Positions 43,039 to 53,916 of a stretch of DNA of 64,000 nt are shown in pieces (position 1 is the first letter of the stretch; every line of letters starts with the position of its first letter). A model generated the notes under the pieces. The model worked only from the letters and a program-made list of their open reading frames with translations, was not told the origin of the DNA and did not search any database. The DNA comes from Kutzneria chonburiensis (GTDB lineage Bacteria > Actinomycetota > Actinomycetes > Mycobacteriales > Pseudonocardiaceae), in assembly GCF_028622115.1 (NCBI RefSeq), contig NZ_CP097263.1, positions 7,006,001-7,070,000 of the forward strand. The letters are read 5' to 3'. A program made the translations under genes and the position numbers.

Positions 43039-45777
43039 GTGCCCGACGATCCCCGCTTCGGCGGCACCGGTCCCGATGGTGCCGCGGACTCGTACGACAC
43101 CCCGGACCAGGAGCCCACCGGACGTAGGAGCCGCAGGCGCAGGTCCATGGAGGCCTCGGGCGGCCTGAGCGTGTCCGACCTGGTCCAGCGGCACACCGGA
43201 TCACGGCCGAACCTGCCCCGCCCGACCCCGCCGGACCCCGAGCCGCCGGTCGACCGGACGCCGGCCCGGCCCCCGCGCCGTCGGGCCGCGCAGCCGGAGC
43301 CGCCGGCGGTCCAGCCACCCGTTCCGCCTACCTCGGCCGGTCACCGGTCCGACCCCGGAACGGGTCAACGTTTGTCGCCGGTCACGCCGCCGGCCGAGCA
43401 GACGTCCGGCCGCCGGGCGCTGCGCGAGGATCCGATCGCCGCCGCGCGCCAGGGCCGCCAGGCCGCGCTGGACGGCGTGCGCCCGGGCGAGTCGACGGGC
43501 CGCCGCGCGCTGCCGGACCCCGAGCCGGAGCCCGAGGACGACGACGAGACCACCACGCTGCGTCCCGGTCGCCGGGCCGCGGAGGCGGCACAGGCCCGCC
43601 GCAACGCCCTCACGCCTCCTGGAGAGCCCTCAGGCCGCCGTACGCCCCCTGGGGAGGCCACGGGGCGTCGTGCGGCCGTCACGCCGCCGGCTGAGGCCAC
43701 GGGCCGCCGCGCCATGGTGTCGCCGCCTCCGGGAGAGGCCACGGGCCGCCGGGCCGCCGTCACGCCGCCGAACGAGGCGCCGGGTCGTCGACCGGCCGGG
43801 CCGCCGCCCACGGATCGTCGAGGCATGCCGCCTGCGGGCCCGCGCCCGGGCGAGTCGAGCCTGTCCAACATGCGCCGGCCGGCGCCGCCCGGCGGTCGCC
43901 CCGTGCCGCCGCCCGGCGAGGCCACCGGACGTCGTCCGGTCGTGCCACCCGCGCCGCCCAACGGAGCGCCGCCCAACGGCATGCCGCCGGCCGGCCCCCG
44001 CCCCGGCGAGTCGAGCCTGTCCAACATGCGCCGGCCGATTCCGCCGGGCGGCCGTCCGGCGATCCCGCCGGGCGAGAGCAGTGGCCCCCGGCCGGTGCTG
44101 CCGCCCAACGGCATGCCGAGGCCCCAGGACCGCCTCGATCCGGACCTCGAGCAGACCACGATCGCCCCGCAGGACGAGCCGCTGGTGGACGAGCCCGTCG
44201 ACGAGGTCGACGCGCCGCCCAAGCCGGAGCGCCGCGAGGACATCGAGCTGGCCGCGCTGACCACCGAGATGGAGCCGATCGGCGAGGAGGTGCAGCGCCG
44301 CCGCAAGGTGGACCAGACGCTGGCCCGCTTCTCCGCGGTGCACGACGAGATGCAGGCCGAAGAGGCCAAGCGGCGCAACCGGCAGAAGAAGTACATGCCG
44401 TGGATCGACACCGACGACGAGATGCCGCCCCCGCCACCGCCGGCGGCCGACGAGGTCGAGGAGCCCGAGGACGACCCCGAGTTCGACATGGACCCGGCGG
44501 AGATCGAGCGGGCCCGGGCCAAGCGCCGGATGATCGGCCTGGCGATCAAGGTGGTGGCCATCGCCGCCGCCGCGATAGTGCTGATCGTCTGCGGCATCGC
44601 CTGGGGCTCGGTCAAGGAATGGACCGGCTCGGACATCAAGCAGGTCGACGCGCTCGACCCGAACTCGTCGGCGATCACGGCCGCGGACAAGCAGCGGGGC
44701 ACCGACAACTTCCTGCTGGCCGGCTCGAACATCGTGCTCGTCGCGCACGTGCCGGCCGACCGCAAGCGGGTCGTGTTCGTGTCCTTCCCGGCCGGCCTCC
44801 AGTTGAGCCAGCCGCCGTGCGGCCCGGCCCAGCTGTCCGGCGCGCTGGCGGCCGGTGGCCCGCAGTGCGTGACGCAGGACGTGCAGAAGATCTCCGGGCT
44901 GCTGATCAACCACTTCATGACGATGAACTCGGACGGCCTCAAGGGCATCGTCGACGCCATCGGCAATGTCGAGCTGTGCGTGAAGAACCCGTTGCAGGAC
45001 GGGCAGTTGGGCTCGATCCTGGCCGGCACCGGCCCGCAGCCGGTCGACGGCGACGCCGCGGTGAAGATCGTCAAGGCCCGCAGCGTGGCCGGCGACTCGT
45101 CGCCCGATCTCGGCCAGATCCGCCGTCAGCAGCGGCTGATGGGGGCCATACTGCGCTCGGCCATCCAGGGCCAGGTGCTGCTGGATCCGGCCAAGCTCAA
45201 CGGGTTGCTGTCCGCGGTGTCCCGCAACGCCACCGGCGACAACGTCGGCGTCGACCAGCTTTCCTCGCTGGCCCAGTCGGTGCAGGGCGTCGGGCCGGAC
45301 CAGGTGGTGTTCACCAGCGTGCCGGTGAACGGCACGCCAGAGGCCACGAAGTCGTTGTTCAACGCGGTGATCAACGGAACCCCGCTGCCGTCCGAGGGCG
45401 CGACGGCCGGCGGCCCGCTGGTCGACCCGAAGTCGATGAAGATCCAGGTGGTCAACGGGTCCGGGCAGGGCAACCTGCCGAGCAACACGGCCAACTCGTT
45501 GGGGCGTCAGGGTTTCCAGGTCGTCTCGGTGGGTCGGGTGGACGCGATCGACCACACCACCGTGAAGTACGCGCCGGGCCGCGAGGCCCAGGCCCGCACG
45601 CTGTCGGCGGCGGTGCCGGGCTCCAAGCTGGTGGAGGACTCCTCCCTGGCCGGGGCGGTGCAGCTGGTGACCGGGCCGGACTTCAACGGTGACGTGGTGG
45701 CCCCGCAGCAGCCGCAGAACAACCAGCAGGCGTCGGATGTGTCGACGATCAGTGGAGCGGACGGCTCCTGCCAGTGA
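43039..45777 (+). CDS. Large LCP/LytR_C envelope protein with Pro-rich cytoplasmic domain
   Basis: The 912-aa protein has a ~490-residue cytoplasmic part rich in Pro/Arg/Gly with many GEATGRR-type repeats, one membrane helix (about 498-520), a divergent LytR-CpsA-Psr-like domain (FLLAGSNIVLVAHVPADRKR onward) and a C-terminal LytR_C domain (MKIQVVNGSGQGNLPSNTAN). The family attaches wall polymers, but the usual catalytic arginines are not clear here. I recall Rv0822c as its relative. GTG 43039 has GGAAGGGAG 6 nt upstream. Position near phoU is conserved. Confidence 0.82.
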   Translation: MPDDPRFGGTGPDGAADSYDTPDQEPTGRRSRRRRSMEASGGLSVSDLVQRHTGSRPNLPRPTPPDPEPPVDRTPARPPRRRAAQPEPPAVQPPVPPTSAGHRSDPGTGQRLSPVTPPAEQTSGRRALREDPIAAARQGRQAALDGVRPGESTGRRALPDPEPEPEDDDETTTLRPGRRAAEAAQARRNALTPPGEPSGRRTPPGEATGRRAAVTPPAEATGRRAMVSPPPGEATGRRAAVTPPNEAPGRRPAGPPPTDRRGMPPAGPRPGESSLSNMRRPAPPGGRPVPPPGEATGRRPVVPPAPPNGAPPNGMPPAGPRPGESSLSNMRRPIPPGGRPAIPPGESSGPRPVLPPNGMPRPQDRLDPDLEQTTIAPQDEPLVDEPVDEVDAPPKPERREDIELAALTTEMEPIGEEVQRRRKVDQTLARFSAVHDEMQAEEAKRRNRQKKYMPWIDTDDEMPPPPPPAADEVEEPEDDPEFDMDPAEIERARAKRRMIGLAIKVVAIAAAAIVLIVCGIAWGSVKEWTGSDIKQVDALDPNSSAITAADKQRGTDNFLLAGSNIVLVAHVPADRKRVVFVSFPAGLQLSQPPCGPAQLSGALAAGGPQCVTQDVQKISGLLINHFMTMNSDGLKGIVDAIGNVELCVKNPLQDGQLGSILAGTGPQPVDGDAAVKIVKARSVAGDSSPDLGQIRRQQRLMGAILRSAIQGQVLLDPAKLNGLLSAVSRNATGDNVGVDQLSSLAQSVQGVGPDQVVFTSVPVNGTPEATKSLFNAVINGTPLPSEGATAGGPLVDPKSMKIQVVNGSGQGNLPSNTANSLGRQGFQVVSVGRVDAIDHTTVKYAPGREAQARTLSAAVPGSKLVEDSSLAGAVQLVTGPDFNGDVVAPQQPQNNQQASDVSTISGADGSCQ
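43822..44076 (+). repeat. Two 33-residue coding repeats inside the LytR_C gene
   Basis: GMPPAGPRPGESSLSNMRRP plus 13 following residues occur at 43822-43920 and 43978-44076, 52 codons apart, at near identity. Shorter TPPxEATGRR units recur on both sides. Confidence 0.75.
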
Positions 45778-45799
45778 CGTTGCCCTTTCGTCGCCGGTG

Positions 45800-45821
45800 G
45801 TTCACGCCTGGTTCATCCGGC
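45800..45821 (+). promoter_or_regulatory. PHO box upstream of phoU
   Basis: Two 11-nt direct repeats, GTTCACGCCTG and GTTCATCCGGC, match the actinobacterial PhoP consensus (GTTCAYYYRGG type). A TAGGCT -10 (45849-45854) begins exactly 27 nt further on. Confidence 0.8.
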
Positions 45822-45848
45822 GATGCCGCTGGCGCGACCCCCACGACG

Positions 45849-45854
45849 TAGGCT
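45849..45854 (+). promoter_or_regulatory. -10 of phoU
   Basis: TAGGCT ends 7 nt before ATG 45862, so the phoU message is probably leaderless. No ribosome site is seen. Confidence 0.55.
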
Positions 45855-45861
45855 GACGGAC

Positions 45862-46530
45862 ATGCGTGAGGCTTACCACGACCAGCTCGGCGACCTCGCT
45901 GGCCAGCTGTCGAACATGTGCGGTTTGGTCGGCGACGCCATGGAGCAGGCGACCAAGGCGTTGCTGGACGCGGATCTCGCGATCGCGGAGCGAGTGATCA
46001 GCGGCGACGCGAAGATCGATGACGCGCGGGCCAAGTGCGAGGAGGACGCCTACTCGCTGCTCGCGCTGCAGGCGCCCGTCGCGACCGACCTGCGCACGGT
46101 GCTGTCCGTCATCCACGCAGCGGAAAGCCTGGAGCGGATGGGCGACCTGGCCCTGCACGTGGCCAAGGCCGCGCGCCGCCGGCACCCGGCGTCGGTGCTG
46201 CCGGACGAGGTGCGGGGCTACTTCGAGGAGATGGGGCGGATCGCCGTCGACCTGGCCCGCAAGGCCCAGGAGGTGATCCGCACGCAGGACGTGGACCTGG
46301 CCCGTCGCCTCGACGACGAGGACGACGCCATGGACGACCTGCACCGGCACCTGTTCTCCGTGATCATGGACAAGGAGTGGGGGCATGGCGTGCCCTCGGC
46401 GGTGGACATCACCCTGCTCGGCCGGTTCTACGAGCGCTTCGGCGACCACGCCGTCTCGGTGGCCAAGCGCACCGTGTTCGTGGTCACCGGCCGCATGCCC
46501 GGCTACCCCAGCGCCGCGGACGACCTGTAA
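45862..46530 (+). CDS. phoU: Phosphate transport regulator PhoU
   Basis: The 222-aa all-helical protein has the two PhoU repeats, with metal-site E/D motifs [13 protein letters not shown] (near residue 88) and [16 protein letters not shown] (near 195). PhoU links the Pst transporter to the PhoR sensor and keeps the Pho regulon off in phosphate excess. ATG 45862 starts with the family N-terminus [16 protein letters not shown] box suggests it is itself in the Pho regulon. Convergent with pstB, as phoY2 and phoT are in M. tuberculosis by memory. Confidence 0.95.
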   Translation: MREAYHDQLGDLAGQLSNMCGLVGDAMEQATKALLDADLAIAERVISGDAKIDDARAKCEEDAYSLLALQAPVATDLRTVLSVIHAAESLERMGDLALHVAKAARRRHPASVLPDEVRGYFEEMGRIAVDLARKAQEVIRTQDVDLARRLDDEDDAMDDLHRHLFSVIMDKEWGHGVPSAVDITLLGRFYERFGDHAVSVAKRTVFVVTGRMPGYPSAADDL

Positions 46531-46539
46531 GGACGAAAA

Positions 46540-46576
46540 ACAGTGGGCCCGCCGGGAAATCCGGCGGGCCCACTGT
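46540..46576. terminator. Strong terminator between phoU and pstB
   Basis: A perfect 16-bp stem (ACAGTGGGCCCGCCGG and its complement) with a GAAAT loop. On the minus strand it is followed by TTTTT, a canonical intrinsic terminator for the pst operon; on the plus strand by CTTGTGT, so it can also stop phoU transcripts. Confidence 0.92.
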
Positions 46577-46659
46577 CTTGTGTGGATGGTGCGGTGATCG
46601 GCCGACCCCTGCCGCCGACCAACCTCCGCACCGTGTCAACTCAGCCGAGCCGGCGCCGA

Positions 46660-47436
<777 letters not shown>

Positions 47437-47446
47437 TGTTGTCAGC

Positions 47447-48358
47447 TCACTTCGTCTTGATGGCCGAGAACCGCGACACGAGGGCGGCCACGAGGTTGAA
47501 CAGCATGATCAGGATGATCAGGGTCAGCGCCGCGCCCCACACCCGCAGCTGGCCCGCGGGGTTGGGGTTGTTCAGCTCGTTGTAGATCAGCAGCGGCAGC
47601 GAGGTCATGTTGCCGTCGAAGATGTTGAAGTTGATCGACTTCGAGTAGCCGACCAGCACCAGCACCGGCGCGGTCTCGCCCATCACCCTGGCCATCGCCA
47701 GCATCACGCCGGTGACCACGCCGGACAGCGCGGTCGGCAGCACGATCCGCACGATCGTCTTCCACTTGGGCACGCCCAGCGCGTACGAGGCCTCGCGCAG
47801 CTCCTGCGGCACCAGCCGCAGCATCTCCTCGGTGGATCGCACCACCACCGGCAGCATCAGCAGCACCAACGCCAGCGACACGGCGATGGCGCTCTGGTCC
47901 AACCCGAGGGTGCTGATCCACAGGGCGTAGATGAACAGCGCGGCCACGATCGACGGCACACCGGAGAGGATGTCGACCATGAAGGTGGTGACCCGGGCCA
48001 GCCGGCCCCGGCCGTACTCCACCAGGTAGACCGCGGCCAGCACGCCGATCGGCACCGCGATCACCGCGCACACCAGCGTCTGCAGCAGGGTGCCGATGAT
48101 CGCGTGGTACGCGCCGCCGGCGAACTCCTTGGGCAGCACGCCCTTGAGCGAGTGGGTCCACCAGTCGCTGGACAGCAGGGCCGAGTAGCCGCGCGCGATC
48201 ACGGTGACCAGCAGCCACACCAACGGCACCAGCGCGACCAGGAACGCCGCCGTCACCAGCACGGTGGCCAGGATGTTCTTGGCCTTGCGGGAGCCGCTGA
48301 TGGCCTGGAACGCCGGCGGCGTGGCCGGACGGTCCAAAGTGGACGCTGTGGTGGTCAT
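47447..48358 (-). CDS. pstA: Phosphate ABC transporter permease PstA
   Basis: The 303-aa permease has six membrane helices, the first at about 30-55, and the EAA-type loop [17 protein letters not shown] near residue 190. The signature [15 protein letters not shown], typical for PstA, follows near residue 225. ATG 48358 overlaps the pstC stop by 4 nt. Confidence 0.96.
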   Translation of the reverse strand: MTTTASTLDRPATPPAFQAISGSRKAKNILATVLVTAAFLVALVPLVWLLVTVIARGYSALLSSDWWTHSLKGVLPKEFAGGAYHAIIGTLLQTLVCAVIAVPIGVLAAVYLVEYGRGRLARVTTFMVDILSGVPSIVAALFIYALWISTLGLDQSAIAVSLALVLLMLPVVVRSTEEMLRLVPQELREASYALGVPKWKTIVRIVLPTALSGVVTGVMLAMARVMGETAPVLVLVGYSKSINFNIFDGNMTSLPLLIYNELNNPNPAGQLRVWGAALTLIILIMLFNLVAALVSRFSAIKTK

Positions 48359-49320
48359 GCCGCCGCCTTCCCGCGGGCGATGGACCGGGCCACCGCGTTG
48401 ACGACGAAGGTCAGGATGAACAGCACGAGGCCGGCCGCGATGTAGGCGCCGGTGGACAGCGCCTGATTGAACTCGGACGCGGCCGAGGCGATCTTGGACG
48501 CGAACGTGTAGCCGCCGTCGAACAGGCTGAACCCGGACGACTTGGGCGAGGCGTGCAGGATGAGCAGCACGGCGACGGTCTCACCGAGCGCCCGGCCGAG
48601 GCCGAGCATGGAGGCCGCGATGTAGCCGCTGCGCCCGAACGGCAGCACCGTGGTCCGGATGACCTCCCACTTGGTGGCGCCGAGCGCCAGCGCGCCCTCG
48701 ATCTGCATCACCGGGGTCTGCCGGAACACCTCACGGGTGACCGAGGTGATGATCGGCAGCAGCATCACCGCGAGCACCACGCCGACGGTGAAGATGGTGC
48801 CGGCGCCGGCCAGCGGGATGTTGCCGGTGGCGAACAGCGGGAACCAGCCGAACACGTGGTTCAGCCAGGTCTCGAACGGCTCAAGCGCCGGGCCGAGCAC
48901 CAGAATGCCCCACAGGCCGTACACGATGGACGGCACCGCGGCCAGCAGGTCGACCAGGTACGCGAACGGCCGGGACAGCCGGGCCGGCGCGTACTGGGTG
49001 AGGAACAGGGCGATGCCCAGCGAGACCGGCATCGCGATGACCAGCGCGACCAGCGAGCTGAGCACCGTCACGATCAACAGGTCCCTGATGCCGAACATCA
49101 GGTTGTTGGCGTCGGTGGTGATGAAGTCGGCGCTGAACAGGAAGTTGGCCTTGTCGGCCAGCAGCGACGGGACCGCCTTGATCAGCAGGAAGATCCCGAT
49201 CAGCGCGATCGCGATCACGATCGCGAGGCCGGCGCCGGTGGTCAGCGTGCGGAAGATCGTGTCGCCGGGGCGGCGCGGGGCCGCGGTCCGGGCACCTGGT
49301 TGACCGCTGTCGGAGGTCAT
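48355..49320 (-). CDS. pstC: Phosphate ABC transporter permease PstC
   Basis: The 321-aa permease has six membrane helices, the EAA-type loop [17 protein letters not shown] and the [15 protein letters not shown] signature. Start choice: ATG 49320 gives a normal N-terminus; ATG 49332 and ATG 49407 are also in frame, but the 49407 start would have to translate a perfect 18-bp hairpin (49340-49381). None has a good ribosome site. The stop overlaps pstA (ATGA). Confidence 0.93.
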   Translation of the reverse strand: MTSDSGQPGARTAAPRRPGDTIFRTLTTGAGLAIVIAIALIGIFLLIKAVPSLLADKANFLFSADFITTDANNLMFGIRDLLIVTVLSSLVALVIAMPVSLGIALFLTQYAPARLSRPFAYLVDLLAAVPSIVYGLWGILVLGPALEPFETWLNHVFGWFPLFATGNIPLAGAGTIFTVGVVLAVMLLPIITSVTREVFRQTPVMQIEGALALGATKWEVIRTTVLPFGRSGYIAASMLGLGRALGETVAVLLILHASPKSSGFSLFDGGYTFASKIASAASEFNQALSTGAYIAAGLVLFILTFVVNAVARSIARGKAAA

Positions 49321-49339
49321 GGCACCAATCATGCGGCTA

Positions 49340-49381
49340 CCGCCCCGATCGTCCAGAGTCTGTTCTGGACGATCGGGGCGG
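49340..49381 (-). terminator. Attenuating hairpin between pstS and pstC
   Basis: A perfect 18-bp stem (CCGCCCCGATCGTCCAGA and its complement) closes a 6-nt loop, with no T tract. It sits 40 nt after the pstS stop, where partial termination or mRNA protection would give more PstS than PstCAB. Confidence 0.8.
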
Positions 49382-49420
49382 AGGCGCGTCGGTCGGGTGT
49401 CGCTCATCGGGTGATGACGG

Positions 49421-50551
49421 TCAGCTGATGGCGTCGATCGCGGTGGTCAGCTTGGCCTTCAGCGTGTCCGGCAGCGGGGCGTAGCCGTTGGTGGCGAGGT
49501 CGGCCTGGCCCGCGTTGATGGCCGTGCTCAGGAACGCCTTGACCGCCTTGCCGGTGGCCGGGTCCGCGTACTTGGAGCAGACGATCTCGTAGGTGGCCAG
49601 CAGCAGCGGGTAGGCGCCGGCGGCGGTGCTCTTGTGGATCGAGCTCAGGTCCAGCGAGAGGTCGTTGCCGCTCGGGTTCTTGAACTTGGCGCTGGCGATG
49701 GCCTTGCCGACGCTGTCCGCGCTGACCTTGACCGGGGTGCCGCCTGCGGTGGTGACGATGGAGGCGATGTTCAGCTTGTTGGCCTGCGCGAAGGACCACT
49801 CGACGTAGGCGATGCCGCCGTCGGTCTGGCCGAGCGAGGTGGCCACGGCCGGGTTGCCCGACGCGCCGGAGCCGACGCCGCCGTTGAACGTCTTGCCCTT
49901 GCCCTTGGTCCAGCCGCCGGCGCTGGTCAGGTACTGCTGGAAGTTGTCGGTGGTGCCGGACTGGTCGGACCGGTAGACCACGCTGATCGCGGTGCTGGGC
50001 AGCGTCGCGCTCGGGTTGAGCTTCTTGATCGCGTCGTCGTTCCAGGTCTTGATCTCACCGTCGAAGATCTTGGCGGTGGTGGTGGCGTCCAGGTTGAGGT
50101 CGGACACGCCCTTGACGTTGTAGACGACCGTGATCGGGCCGAAGACGACCGGCAGGTCCCAGGCCGGGCTGCCGCAGGAGGCGGCGGCCTTGTCGGGCTC
50201 GCCCTTGGCCGGGTCGAGCGCCGAGTCGGAGCCGGCGAAGTCGGTCTGCTTGCCGGTGAAGTCCGACACGCCGGCGCCGGAGCCGTTGGCCGTGTAGTTG
50301 ACGTCGTTGCCGTCGCAGGCGTTGTTGTACGCCTTGACGAACAGGTCCATCGCGTTCTTCTGCGCGGTGGAGCCGCTGGCCTTGAGCGTTTTCTTGCCCG
50401 AGCAGTCCACCTTCGGCCCGGCCGAGGTGCTGCTGGTGGTGGAAGAGCCGCCCGTCGCGCCTGCGTTGTTGTTGTCGCTGCCACAGGCGGTGAGCAGGAG
50501 GGCGCCTGCCGCCATGATGCCCAGCGCGACGCCGTGCCGCTTCATGTTCAC
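49421..50551 (-). CDS. pstS: Phosphate-binding lipoprotein PstS
   Basis: The 376-aa binding protein has a lipoprotein signal with lipobox LLTAC (Cys23), a Gly/Ser/Thr linker, and phosphate-site motifs [23 protein letters not shown] and [19 protein letters not shown] 50551 has GGAGG 6 nt upstream; ATG 50545 is the other choice. A PHO box lies ~95 nt upstream. First gene of pstSCAB. Confidence 0.96.
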   Translation of the reverse strand: MNMKRHGVALGIMAAGALLLTACGSDNNNAGATGGSSTTSSTSAGPKVDCSGKKTLKASGSTAQKNAMDLFVKAYNNACDGNDVNYTANGSGAGVSDFTGKQTDFAGSDSALDPAKGEPDKAAASCGSPAWDLPVVFGPITVVYNVKGVSDLNLDATTTAKIFDGEIKTWNDDAIKKLNPSATLPSTAISVVYRSDQSGTTDNFQQYLTSAGGWTKGKGKTFNGGVGSGASGNPAVATSLGQTDGGIAYVEWSFAQANKLNIASIVTTAGGTPVKVSADSVGKAIASAKFKNPSGNDLSLDLSSIHKSTAAGAYPLLLATYEIVCSKYADPATGKAVKAFLSTAINAGQADLATNGYAPLPDTLKAKLTTAIDAIS

Positions 50552-50611
50552 CTGGATCCTCCGTTTGGAGACTCGACTTCGAGCGCGACGGGTCCCGCCG
50601 CTCGTTTGCCG

Positions 50612-50666
50612 ACCGTAAGCAGCGAGGGTGGACGACAGCCCTTAGCCAGGTGAACGCAAGATGAAC
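50612..50666 (-). promoter_or_regulatory. pstS promoter with PHO box
   Basis: On the minus strand the 11-nt direct repeats GTTCATCTTGC (50666-50656) and GTTCACCTGGC (50655-50645) form a PHO box. A TACGGT -10 (50617-50612) begins exactly 27 nt beyond it, the same geometry as at phoU. Confidence 0.8.
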
Positions 50667-50768
50667 AGGGCACACGATGTGACGACAACTACGCCATCAG
50701 GGTGATACCGCGACCGTGGCGTGACCCGGTCTTACTGAGTTCGTGACGGACCGCAGCGTAACGCCGAT

Positions 50769-51650
50769 TCACCGTCCGTACTGCACGTCAGCGTCCCAGA
50801 CGGTGAAGCCGAGCTTGCTGTAGACGGCCACCGCCGGGGCGTTGTCGGACTCGACATAGAGCATCACGCTCCGTAGTCCCGCGGCCCGAAGATGCTCCAT
50901 CCCGATCACCGTCAGGGCCTTGCCGAGGCCGCCACCCTGCGCATGCGGGTCGACGCCGACCACGTAGACCTCGCCGATGGCCTCCGGCGGCCCCTGGTGG
51001 ATTTTCGTCCAGTGGAATCCGAGCAGCCGATCCTCGGCGTCGATGGCCAGGAAGAAACCGGCCGGATCGAACCAGGGCTCCTGCTCCGTGGCCACCAGTT
51101 CCTCGACCGTGAGCGCCCCCTGCTCGGGGTGCCAGGAGAAGGCCGCGTGGTTGACGGCGATCACCGCGGCCTCGTCCTGCCCGGGAACGAAGGTGCGGAC
51201 GCTGACGCCCTCGCGGAGCTGAGCCTGCGGCACGTCGCCGGCCATCCACCGCATCCGGCGCATCTCGCGGACCCGGTTCAGGCCGAGCTTGGCGGCGATC
51301 GCGGCCGCCGCCGGGTGATCCCCGTGCGACCACAGGCGCGGCTCGCGATCGCCGGCCAGCGCCAGCAGCCGTTCGACCAGCTGCGTGCCTACGCCGCGGT
51401 TGCGGGCAGCGGGATGGACCAGCAACTCGCCGACCGGGTGGCCGTTGGAGTCGCCGTCGGTGTCCAGGTGGGCGTAGCCGACCACGCGGCCGTTGTCCTC
51501 GGCCAGCACGTGCGTGCCGGGCTTGGCCACGAACGAGGGCAGCTCACCGGCGCCCGTCCGGTTGTCGGCGAGGCGAGCCGCCTCGAAGATGCCGGCCACC
51601 GAATCAACCTCGACCGCGGTCAGCCGGTTCCGCCCCGTCAGCTCTGCCAC
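50769..51650 (-). CDS. mshD: Mycothiol synthase
   Basis: The 293-aa protein consists of two GNAT domains. It acetylates Cys-GlcN-Ins with acetyl-CoA in the last step of mycothiol synthesis. The acetyl-CoA-binding loops are HPAARNRGVGTQLVERLL (N-terminal domain) and DPHAQGGGLGKALTVIG (C-terminal, active). GTG 51650 follows glnR by 18 nt; a TAGCGT box (51664-51659) suggests it may also have its own leaderless promoter. Mycothiol confirms an actinobacterial host. Confidence 0.95.
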   Translation of the reverse strand: MAELTGRNRLTAVEVDSVAGIFEAARLADNRTGAGELPSFVAKPGTHVLAEDNGRVVGYAHLDTDGDSNGHPVGELLVHPAARNRGVGTQLVERLLALAGDREPRLWSHGDHPAAAAIAAKLGLNRVREMRRMRWMAGDVPQAQLREGVSVRTFVPGQDEAAVIAVNHAAFSWHPEQGALTVEELVATEQEPWFDPAGFFLAIDAEDRLLGFHWTKIHQGPPEAIGEVYVVGVDPHAQGGGLGKALTVIGMEHLRAAGLRSVMLYVESDNAPAVAVYSKLGFTVWDADVQYGR

Positions 51651-51668
51651 GTGGTCCGACGCTACCGG

Positions 51669-52439
51669 TCAGCGGAACTGCTGGGCCAGCGCACGGAAGG
51701 CGTCGGACTCCGAATCGTCGTGCGTGTCGTGGTCGACGCCGACACCGCCGCCGGTGCGGGCGCCGGGCCGGGAGGGACGGACGAACTTGTAGCCCACGTT
51801 GCGCACGGTGCCGATCATCAGCTCGTGCTCGGGGCCGAGCTTGGCCCGCAGCCGCCGGACGTGCACGTCGACCGTGCGGGTGCCGCCGAAGAAGTCGTAG
51901 CCCCAGACCTCCTGGAGCAGCTGGGCCCGGGTGAACACCCGGCCCGCGTGCTGGGCGAGGTACTTGAGCAGCTCGAACTCCTTGTACGTGAGCTCGAGCG
52001 GCCGGCCCTTGAGCCGGGCCGTGTAGGTCGCGTCGTCGATGACCAGCTCGCCGAGCTGGATGGCGCCGGCCGCGCCGGACTGCTCCGGCTTGCGGCGGGA
52101 GCTGACCAGCCGGAGCCGGGCGTCGACCTCGGCCGGGCCGGCGTTGGGCAGCAGGATCTCGTCGACGCCCCAGTCGGCGGTGACGGCGACCAGGCCGCCC
52201 TCGGTGACGATCGCCACAACCGGGACCTCGATGCCGCTGCTGGACAGCAGCCGGCACAGCGAGCGGGCGCCGGCCAGGTCACCTCGGGCGTCCACCAGCA
52301 CGGCGTCGTGTGGACCGGCCTCGAGCAGCGCGGACACCTCGGGCGCGAGCGGACGCACCACGTGCGGCAGCAGCGACAGCGCCGGCAGCACCGACGACGG
52401 GTCCGGATCCCCGGTCAACAGCAGCAGATCTACACCCAT
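51669..52439 (-). CDS. glnR: OmpR-type orphan response regulator, GlnR-like
   Basis: The 256-aa protein has an atypical receiver domain (residues 1-120, conserved Asp50 in [10 protein letters not shown] but few acidic-pocket residues) and an OmpR winged helix (130-225; [35 protein letters not shown]). GlnR, the nitrogen master regulator of actinobacteria, is of this type; the position beside mshD matches Rv0818. ATG 52439 has GGAGG ~10 nt upstream. No histidine kinase is near, as expected for GlnR. Divergent from lmeA. Confidence 0.85.
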   Translation of the reverse strand: MGVDLLLLTGDPDPSSVLPALSLLPHVVRPLAPEVSALLEAGPHDAVLVDARGDLAGARSLCRLLSSSGIEVPVVAIVTEGGLVAVTADWGVDEILLPNAGPAEVDARLRLVSSRRKPEQSGAAGAIQLGELVIDDATYTARLKGRPLELTYKEFELLKYLAQHAGRVFTRAQLLQEVWGYDFFGGTRTVDVHVRRLRAKLGPEHELMIGTVRNVGYKFVRPSRPGARTGGGVGVDHDTHDDSESDAFRALAQQFR

Positions 52440-52616
52440 GGGCAAGCCGCCTCCTCTCGCGCGCCGCGACCCGACCACCGGTGGTCGGGAAAGCGGCGTA
52501 CGGTGGCCAGGCCCCGTTGCCTGCGGATGTCCGGGAGAATACCTGCCGTGACCAGCCCCGAGCCGGGCCGAAACACGCGCGTCACACGAATTAACACAGG
52601 TGGGGAGATACCGGCG

Positions 52617-53483
52617 ATGACCACTGCGTCCCGTCCGCGCACCGGCCGACGGTGGAAAGTGCTGGTCGCGCTGCTGTTGGTGCTGGCCGCGCTGCTGGTC
52701 GCGGCCGACTTCACCTTCGCCGCGGTTGCTGAGTACCAGGTGTCCAAGAAGATGCGGACCGAGCTGAAGCTGGCCGACGACCCGTCGGTGACCATCCACG
52801 GCTTCCCGTTCATGCTTCAGGCGGCCCGCGGCGACTACCAGGACATCGAGATCGAGGCCAACGGCATCCCGATCGGCGACACGCTGCGTGACCTCCAGGT
52901 CAAGGCCGACCTCTACGACGTGAAGGTGCCGCTGTCCGAGCTGGTGTCCGGCTCGGCCCGGTCGGTCACGATCAGCAACGTGGAGGGCCAGGTCAAGATC
53001 AGCGCCGCCGACGTGAACCGGGCGTTCAACGCCACCGACGTCGGCCAGGCGCTGGGCGTCTCCAACCTGACCATCGGCCCGACCTCGCCGGACACCCTCT
53101 ACGACACCCCCACCCCGACCCCGACGCCCACTCCGACGACCAACCCGTACACCGACACCAGCGTCGGCGTGCGGCTGTCGTTCAACGTGACCGTGGCCGG
53201 CCACCCGTTGAAGATCAACGCCTTCGGCCTGCTCGGCCTGTCCGGCACGAAGATCCAGGTCCAGCCGACGCGGCTGGAATTGGTGGACGGGGTCACGGCG
53301 TTGAAGGTTCCGGAGACGTTCCAGCAGCCGATCATCGCCGCGCTGTCGACCGAGCTGGACCTGGGCAAGGCACTGCCGTTCACCGTCGTGCCGACCAAGG
53401 TCAGCGTGGACAGCAACGCCTTCGCGGTGAGCGGCAAGGCGACGAACGTGCAGTTGGGCAGCGGGAGGAGCGGGATCGGATGA
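52617..53483 (+). CDS. lmeA: LmeA-like DUF2993 lipid-binding protein
   Basis: The 288-aa protein has one N-terminal membrane helix or signal (14-38) and a DUF2993 domain in two halves ([20 protein letters not shown] and [17 protein letters not shown]), separated by a [12 protein letters not shown] insert near residue 165-180. LmeA in mycobacteria supports lipomannan elongation in the periplasm; the position matches Rv0817c. ATG 52617 has GGGGAG 9 nt upstream. The stop overlaps thiX. The gap before it (52440-52616), shared with glnR, shows no clear operator. Confidence 0.85.
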   Translation: MTTASRPRTGRRWKVLVALLLVLAALLVAADFTFAAVAEYQVSKKMRTELKLADDPSVTIHGFPFMLQAARGDYQDIEIEANGIPIGDTLRDLQVKADLYDVKVPLSELVSGSARSVTISNVEGQVKISAADVNRAFNATDVGQALGVSNLTIGPTSPDTLYDTPTPTPTPTPTTNPYTDTSVGVRLSFNVTVAGHPLKINAFGLLGLSGTKIQVQPTRLELVDGVTALKVPETFQQPIIAALSTELDLGKALPFTVVPTKVSVDSNAFAVSGKATNVQLGSGRSGIG

Positions 53484-53893
53484 CCGGCGTGTGGGTGCTG
53501 CTGGCGGTGTTGGCCGCCGCCACCGTGCTGGGCTTCCTGCTCCGCGGACGGGACGGTCGAGTGCGTTCTCGCAAGGCGGTTGCCGACCTGCCCGCGCAGG
53601 TGCGTGAGCTGATCGACCCGGCGTCTCCCGTGACGCTGGTGCAGCTGTCGACCACCTTCTGCGCCCCGTGCCGGCACACCCGCGTCATCCTGTCCGACCT
53701 GGCTTCGAAGACCGACGGTCTCTCGCACCGGGAGCTCGACCTCACCGACCTGCCCGAGGTCGCCACCTCGTTGAAGGTCCTGCGCACCCCGACCACCGTC
53801 GCCTACGCCCCGGACGGCGCCGAGCTGCTGCGCGTGGGCGGCGTGCCCAAGCGCGACGTCCTCGTCGAGGCCCTCCGACCCCATCTGGCGTGA
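53480..53893 (+). CDS. thiX: Membrane-anchored thioredoxin-like protein
   Basis: The 137-aa protein has one N-terminal membrane helix and a thioredoxin fold with active site FCAPCRH (CxPC type, near residue 61-64) and the cis-Pro loop RTPTTVAY. It matches Rv0816c in order. The thioredoxin part probably faces the cytoplasm or periplasm depending on helix orientation; not decided. ATG 53480 overlaps the lmeA stop (ATGA). Confidence 0.9.
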   Translation: MTGVWVLLAVLAAATVLGFLLRGRDGRVRSRKAVADLPAQVRELIDPASPVTLVQLSTTFCAPCRHTRVILSDLASKTDGLSHRELDLTDLPEVATSLKVLRTPTTVAYAPDGAELLRVGGVPKRDVLVEALRPHLA

Positions 53894-53916
53894 TCAGAGT
53901 CGGGCGGCCTCGGACC

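Noticed and set aside
43381-44100. Minisatellite DNA or CRISPR-like repeats
   Set aside because: Repeats are in frame with Pro/Arg-rich protein units of the LytR_C gene and vary in spacing and sequence.
43630-45555. Antisense frame of ~640 codons over the LytR_C gene
   Set aside because: Mirrors the Pro/Arg repeats of the sense gene; no start context and no recognisable domain.
53105-53150. [10 protein letters not shown] coding stretch as frameshift or assembly error
   Set aside because: The frame stays open on both sides and both DUF2993 halves are intact; a Pro/Thr linker is a normal insert.
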